From the NCBI GenBank assembly GCA_934393555.1, contig CAKRQP010000003.1, positions 7,627 to 71,626 of the forward strand: a DNA stretch of 64,000 nt. The letters are read 5' to 3'. This DNA comes from Limivivens sp934393555. Its GTDB lineage: Bacteria; Bacillota; Clostridia; Lachnospirales; Lachnospiraceae. The notes under the pieces were generated by a model. It was not told where the DNA came from. It saw only the letters and a list, made by a program, of their open reading frames with translations, and did not search any database. The position numbers were made by a program, and so were the translations under genes. Shown one piece after another: positions 60,616 through 64,000 of this stretch; positions within the stretch are counted from its first letter, which is position 1, and every line of letters starts with the position of its first letter.

Positions 60616-62751
60616 ATGGAAAAAGAACAGTTTGAACGACGGAAAAAAGTAATCAACGACCTGATGCATGACAAAACTTATGTCCCCATGAAGATCAAAG
60701 AGCTGGCCATGGTTCTTGGCGTAAGCCGCGAGAAACGAGGCGAGCTGGAGGCAGTTCTCGATGAGCTGGTCGGTGAAGGAAAAATTGAAGTATCCAGGCG
60801 GGGAAAATATCAGATCGCCAAGAGCCATCTTCTCACAGGAAAATATACCGCTCATGTGAAAGGCTTCGGTTTTGTTGAAATAGAAGGACAGGAAGAAGAT
60901 ATTTTTATACCGGAAGAAAGCACAGGAGGTGCTTTTGAGGGAGATATGGTCCAGGTGGCAGTGACACCCGGACGTACAGGCAGAAGAAGAGAGGGAAAGA
61001 TCGTCCGGGTGCTGGAACGTGGCATTACCGAGCTTATCGGTACGTATCAGCAATCGAAAAATTACGGCTTTGTGGTACCGGACAATCTGAAATTTTCCAG
61101 GGATATTTTTGTTCCCATTGAAAAATCAAAAGGAGCCGTCAATGGTCATAAGGTGCTGGTGCATCTGAACAGCTATGGTGATCAGAACCGCAGCCCGGAA
61201 GGAGAAGTGGTGAAGATCATTGGTCATATCAATGATCCGGGAGTAGATATCCTTTCCGTGGTCTATGCCCACGATCTGCCCCAGGAGTTCCCGGAACGGG
61301 TATTGAATCAGGCGGAACGGATGAATGTGCCTGTGTCTGAAGCAGATACCTTTGGGCGGACAGATCTTCGGGAGCTTCTCATGGTGACGATCGATGGTGA
61401 GGATGCGAAAGATCTGGATGATGCCGTATCTCTTACAAAGGATGAAAACGGATGGCATCTTGGTGTCCATATCGCGGATGTGGCCAATTATGTTCAGGAA
61501 AACAGTGCATTGGATCGGGAGGCTTTGAAGCGAGGTACCAGCGTTTATCTGGCCGACCGTGTCATTCCCATGCTGCCGCATGCCCTTTCCAACGGAATCT
61601 GTTCGTTGAATGAGGGACTGGACCGTCTGGCGTTAAGCTGTCTGATGGATGTTGATGAAAAAGGTCAGGTGACCGGTCATCAGATCGTGGAGAGTGTGAT
61701 CCGGACAAACCATCGCATGAGTTATACACAGGTGAAAAAGATTTTGGCAGACGAAGATCCGGAACTTGCCGGCGTCTATCAGGATGTGGTTCCCATGCTG
61801 AAAGATATGAATGTGCTGGCCAAACTTTTACGGGAGCAGAGAAGAAAACGCGGTTCCATCGATTTTGATTTCCCGGAGGCAAAAATCCATCTGGATGAGA
61901 AAGGTCATCCGACGGAGATCCTTCCCTATGACCGGAACGATGCCACGAAGCTTATTGAAGACTTTATGCTCATAGCCAATGAAACGGTGGCAGAGGATTT
62001 CTACTGGCAGGAGATCCCGTTCCTTTACCGGGTACATGAAACACCTGATCCGGAGAAGATCCAGAGCCTTCAGCGCTTTATCCAGAATTTTGGCTATTAC
62101 ATCAAAGGAGACCGGGAAGAGATCCATCCCAAGGAGCTTCAGAAGCTTCTGGCAAAGATCGCGGATTCACCGGAGGAGGATCTGATCAGCCGTCTGACGC
62201 TCCGGAGCATGAAACGGGCAAAATACAGTCCGGACTGTACCGGTCATTTTGGTCTGGCATCCCGCTATTACTGCCATTTTACATCGCCAATCCGACGCTA
62301 TCCGGATCTTCAGATCCACAGGATCATCAAAGAAACCATCCGTGGCCGTATGGGAGAAACCAGACGGACACACTATGAGGAGATCCTTCCAACGGTGGCA
62401 GAAAAGACCAGTGAGGCAGAACGCCGGGCGGATGAATCGGAACGTGAGACTCTGAAACTGAAGAAAGCGGAATATATGGAAGACCACATCGGGGAAGAAT
62501 TCGACGGTGTGATCTCCGGTATCACCAACTGGGGTATCTATGTAGAGCTCCCAAATACGGTGGAGGGCCTGATCCATGTATCCCGGCTTTATGACGACCG
62601 CTATTATTATAAGGAAGATACCATGGAAATGTACGGTGTGGATACGGGAAGAGTCTTCAAGCTGGGACAGCCCATCCGTGTGCGTGTGGCAGATGCAAGC
62701 AAAGAAGAGCGCACCATCGATTTTGAACTGGCATATGACAGCGAAGATTAA
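60616..62751 (+). CDS. rnr: Ribonuclease R
   Basis: 711 residues from ATG 60616 (ACAGGAGACC upstream). N-terminal winged helix (about 5-65), two cold-shock domains (GFGFVEIEGQEEDIFIP and YGFVVPDNLKFSRDIFVP), the RNB catalytic core with aspartates in TIDGEDAKDLDDAVSL, and a C-terminal S1 domain (GVISGITNWGIYVELPNTVE). A 3'-5' exonuclease that degrades structured RNA and works with SmpB-tmRNA on defective messages; smpB and ssrA follow. Confidence 0.97.
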   Translation: MEKEQFERRKKVINDLMHDKTYVPMKIKELAMVLGVSREKRGELEAVLDELVGEGKIEVSRRGKYQIAKSHLLTGKYTAHVKGFGFVEIEGQEEDIFIPEESTGGAFEGDMVQVAVTPGRTGRRREGKIVRVLERGITELIGTYQQSKNYGFVVPDNLKFSRDIFVPIEKSKGAVNGHKVLVHLNSYGDQNRSPEGEVVKIIGHINDPGVDILSVVYAHDLPQEFPERVLNQAERMNVPVSEADTFGRTDLRELLMVTIDGEDAKDLDDAVSLTKDENGWHLGVHIADVANYVQENSALDREALKRGTSVYLADRVIPMLPHALSNGICSLNEGLDRLALSCLMDVDEKGQVTGHQIVESVIRTNHRMSYTQVKKILADEDPELAGVYQDVVPMLKDMNVLAKLLREQRRKRGSIDFDFPEAKIHLDEKGHPTEILPYDRNDATKLIEDFMLIANETVAEDFYWQEIPFLYRVHETPDPEKIQSLQRFIQNFGYYIKGDREEIHPKELQKLLAKIADSPEEDLISRLTLRSMKRAKYSPDCTGHFGLASRYYCHFTSPIRRYPDLQIHRIIKETIRGRMGETRRTHYEEILPTVAEKTSEAERRADESERETLKLKKAEYMEDHIGEEFDGVISGITNWGIYVELPNTVEGLIHVSRLYDDRYYYKEDTMEMYGVDTGRVFKLGQPIRVRVADASKEERTIDFELAYDSED

Positions 62752-62763
62752 GGGGAGAAAAGA

Positions 62764-63231
62764 ATGGGAAAATCAAGTATCAAACTCATTGCAAACAACA
62801 AAAAAGCGTATCATGATTTCTTTATTGAGGATACCTTTGAGACCGGAGTTTCTCTTCATGGTACGGAGGTAAAATCTCTCCGTATGGGAAAATGCAGCAT
62901 TAAGGAAGCTTTTGTCCGGATAGAAAATGGAGAGGTCTTTGTTTACGGAATGCATATCAGCCCCTATGAAAAGGGCAATATCTTCAACAAAGATCCGCTT
63001 CGGGTAAAAAAACTTCTGATGCATCGCTATGAGATCAACAAACTCATGGGAAAGATCAAGGAAAAAGGATTTACGCTTGTCCCGCTGAAGGTCTATTTTA
63101 AAGGAAGCTTGGTTAAAGTGGAGATCGGTCTTGCCCGTGGTAAGAAGCTTTACGACAAACGGGAAGACATTGCCAAGAAAGACCAGAGAAGAGAAGCAGA
63201 GAAAGAGTTCAAGATCCGTAATCTCCGCTGA
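62764..63231 (+). CDS. smpB: SsrA-binding protein SmpB
   Basis: 155 residues, 12 bases after rnr (GGGGAGAAAAG before the ATG). ANNKKAYHDFFIEDTFETGV, the GTEVKSLRMGKCSIKEAFV core and the basic tail KKDQRREAEKEFKIRNLR are all present. It escorts tmRNA to stalled ribosomes; the tmRNA gene is 0.4 kb downstream. Confidence 0.98.
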   Translation: MGKSSIKLIANNKKAYHDFFIEDTFETGVSLHGTEVKSLRMGKCSIKEAFVRIENGEVFVYGMHISPYEKGNIFNKDPLRVKKLLMHRYEINKLMGKIKEKGFTLVPLKVYFKGSLVKVEIGLARGKKLYDKREDIAKKDQRREAEKEFKIRNLR

Positions 63232-63261
63232 GAAAGGCGGAGAACAGAAGGGGGAAGAAAA

Positions 63262-63510
63262 TTGCGTCTTGTAAAAGCACAGGAATTATTGAAAGAACAT
63301 AACTGTGAGTTTGATTATGCAGAAGAAGACGGACTGGGAAGTATTGATCTGGTTTACCGGGGAGTCAGTTATCATATCTGGGAATTTGCCGATGAACAGG
63401 CAGAAGGTGTGGAGACCAATCTCCATAACGCCGGCCGCAGCGAAGATCTGACCGGAAGTGATTACGAAGAAAAGCTTCTGGAACTGCTGAAATGGAGACT
63501 GGCGTCCTGA
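63262..63510 (+). CDS. Small protein of unknown function
   Basis: 82 residues from a TTG with GGGGGAAGAAAA upstream. Compact alpha/beta-looking, acidic, no signal peptide or membrane segment; motifs such as CEFDYAEEDGLGSIDLVYRG and YHIWEFADEQAEGVETNLHN do not match a family I can name. It sits between smpB and ssrA and may be read from the rnr-smpB transcript. Confidence 0.7.
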   Translation: MRLVKAQELLKEHNCEFDYAEEDGLGSIDLVYRGVSYHIWEFADEQAEGVETNLHNAGRSEDLTGSDYEEKLLELLKWRLAS

Positions 63511-63531
63511 GAAGAGAAAACGCCGGAATGT

Positions 63532-63556
63532 CGGATTGCGAATGTCTGCTTTACGA
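63532..63556 (+). repeat. Intergenic repeat B, copy 2
   Basis: CGGATTGCGAATGTCTGC and following; 22 of 25 positions as at 40912-40936. A 12-base piece (CGGATTGCGAAT) is identical at 4562-4573. Confidence 0.55.
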
Positions 63557-63569
63557 TTGCAAAAAAAGC

Positions 63570-63598
63570 TTGACAAAAAAACAGAAATCAAATATAAT
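63570..63598 (+). promoter_or_regulatory. Consensus promoter of ssrA
   Basis: Exact TTGACA (63570-63575), 17-bp spacer, exact TATAAT (63593-63598); predicted start about 38 bases before the mature 5' end. Confidence 0.92.
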
Positions 63599-63642
63599 AT
63601 ATACACGTTTGCGAACCAGCATAGATCAATCGATCACAACCC

Positions 63643-63987
63643 GGGGTTGTACTGGTTTCGACGGGGATTTTGAAGTTGGGGAAGCCATCCGCGGGCCGGG
63701 ACCGCGTAGTAAACCGGAACTTAAAATTAAACGCAAACGATAATTTCGCGTTAGCAGCTTAATTGCTGCTCGTCGGCCTCGGGCTGCTCACCACTCGAGT
63801 CACCGGCGTCAAATCGGTGAGGCACTTTTTTCCCAAAGCTTTGCGGGATAAAAAGAACTTATGAAGCTACTGAAGTCAGCAGCCTGTCATTTGGCGTCTG
63901 ATGGAGGGAATGTCAAAGAAATGACTGTGATGGGAGATGCCGCAATGGAGAGGTTTTCGGACAGGGGTTCGATTCCCCTCAGCTCCA
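63643..63987 (+). ncRNA. ssrA: Transfer-messenger RNA (tmRNA)
   Basis: 345 bases. The 5' end GGGGTTG pairs with CAGCTCC near the 3' end to form the tRNA-like acceptor stem; TTCGATT with its stem forms the T arm. GCA at 63733 is the resume codon and the tag frame reads ANDNFALAA, then TAA at 63760-63762. The stretch after it folds into pseudoknot-like stems. CCA is not encoded. Rescues stalled ribosomes together with SmpB. Confidence 0.96.
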
Positions 63988-64000
63988 TAAAATGGACAAA

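Noticed and set aside
63492..63743. A short plus-strand frame across the ssrA promoter and 5' part of tmRNA
   Set aside because: It overlaps the tmRNA body in a different frame from the ANDNFALAA tag and has no supporting features.
1..64000. CRISPR array, insertion sequence, prophage or attachment site
   Set aside because: No regularly spaced repeats, transposase, integrase or phage structural gene was seen. The short repeats noted are dispersed and few.

Overview
The window reads as a piece of chromosome from a spore-forming, low-to-mid GC Firmicute, most likely a gut Lachnospiraceae (Blautia/Ruminococcus/Dorea-like). The reasons are a complete spoIIIA operon, spoIVB next to spo0A, a SpoVB-type flippase, a DUF5688 protein, PolC, tmRNA, and TTG/GTG starts with strong AGGAGG ribosome sites. 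Genus is inference. About 58 protein genes, one tRNA and one tmRNA are recognisable. I see no prophage, insertion sequence or CRISPR array. Sixteen sigma-A promoters can be read directly, all with 17-bp spacers.

Layout. 1-4.4 kb: the end of dihydrofolate reductase, a minus-strand branched-chain aminotransferase, and a minus-strand AgrC/LytTR-type two-component system divergent from an acidic secreted protein; a LytTR-type direct repeat sits between the two promoters. 4.4-12.8 kb: ispG behind a structured leader, polC, an alanine-type aminotransferase, a YqeG phosphatase and efp. 12.8-22.9 kb: a secreted beta-rich protein, DUF5688, tRNA-Arg(CCG), a membrane SH3 protein, an Rlu pseudouridine synthase, ligA, cardiolipin synthase, metA and carbamate kinase. 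22.9-23.8 kb: a 0.94-kb gene-free stretch with a GC-rich hairpin island and a strongly promoted, structured RNA of about 325 nt. 23.8-28.7 kb: spoIIIAA-AH. 28.7-41.8 kb: prfC, an Asp23 protein, then the classic run nusB-xseA-xseB-ispA-dxs-tlyA-nadK-argR-recN-spoIVB-spo0A. 41.8-48.9 kb: glgA, two minus-strand envelope genes, iscR-nifS-nifU and a PHP histidinol phosphatase. 49-60.2 kb: the lower-glycolysis genes gap-pgk-tpi ... gpmI ... eno, interrupted by a TldD/TldE pair, homoserine dehydrogenase and a small unknown gene. 60.2-64 kb: secG-rnr-smpB, a small unknown gene and ssrA.

How the genes work together. Isoprenoid synthesis is represented three times (ispG, dxs, ispA). Sporulation control (spo0A), the forespore protease signal (spoIVB) and the mother-cell channel complex (spoIIIA) all lie within 20 kb. 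SmpB and ssrA form the ribosome-rescue pair, with RNase R beside them. Methionine/threonine entry is covered by hom and metA, whose active-site Glu suggests acetyl-CoA use.

The most interesting material is non-coding: the structured RNA and GC-rich island before spoIIIA, the attenuator-like leader of ispG, the LytTR operator at the two-component/secreted-protein locus, three families of short intergenic repeats around 4.5, 40.9, 49, 52.5, 56.8 and 63.5 kb, and several hairpins placed at ribosome sites or in leaders.
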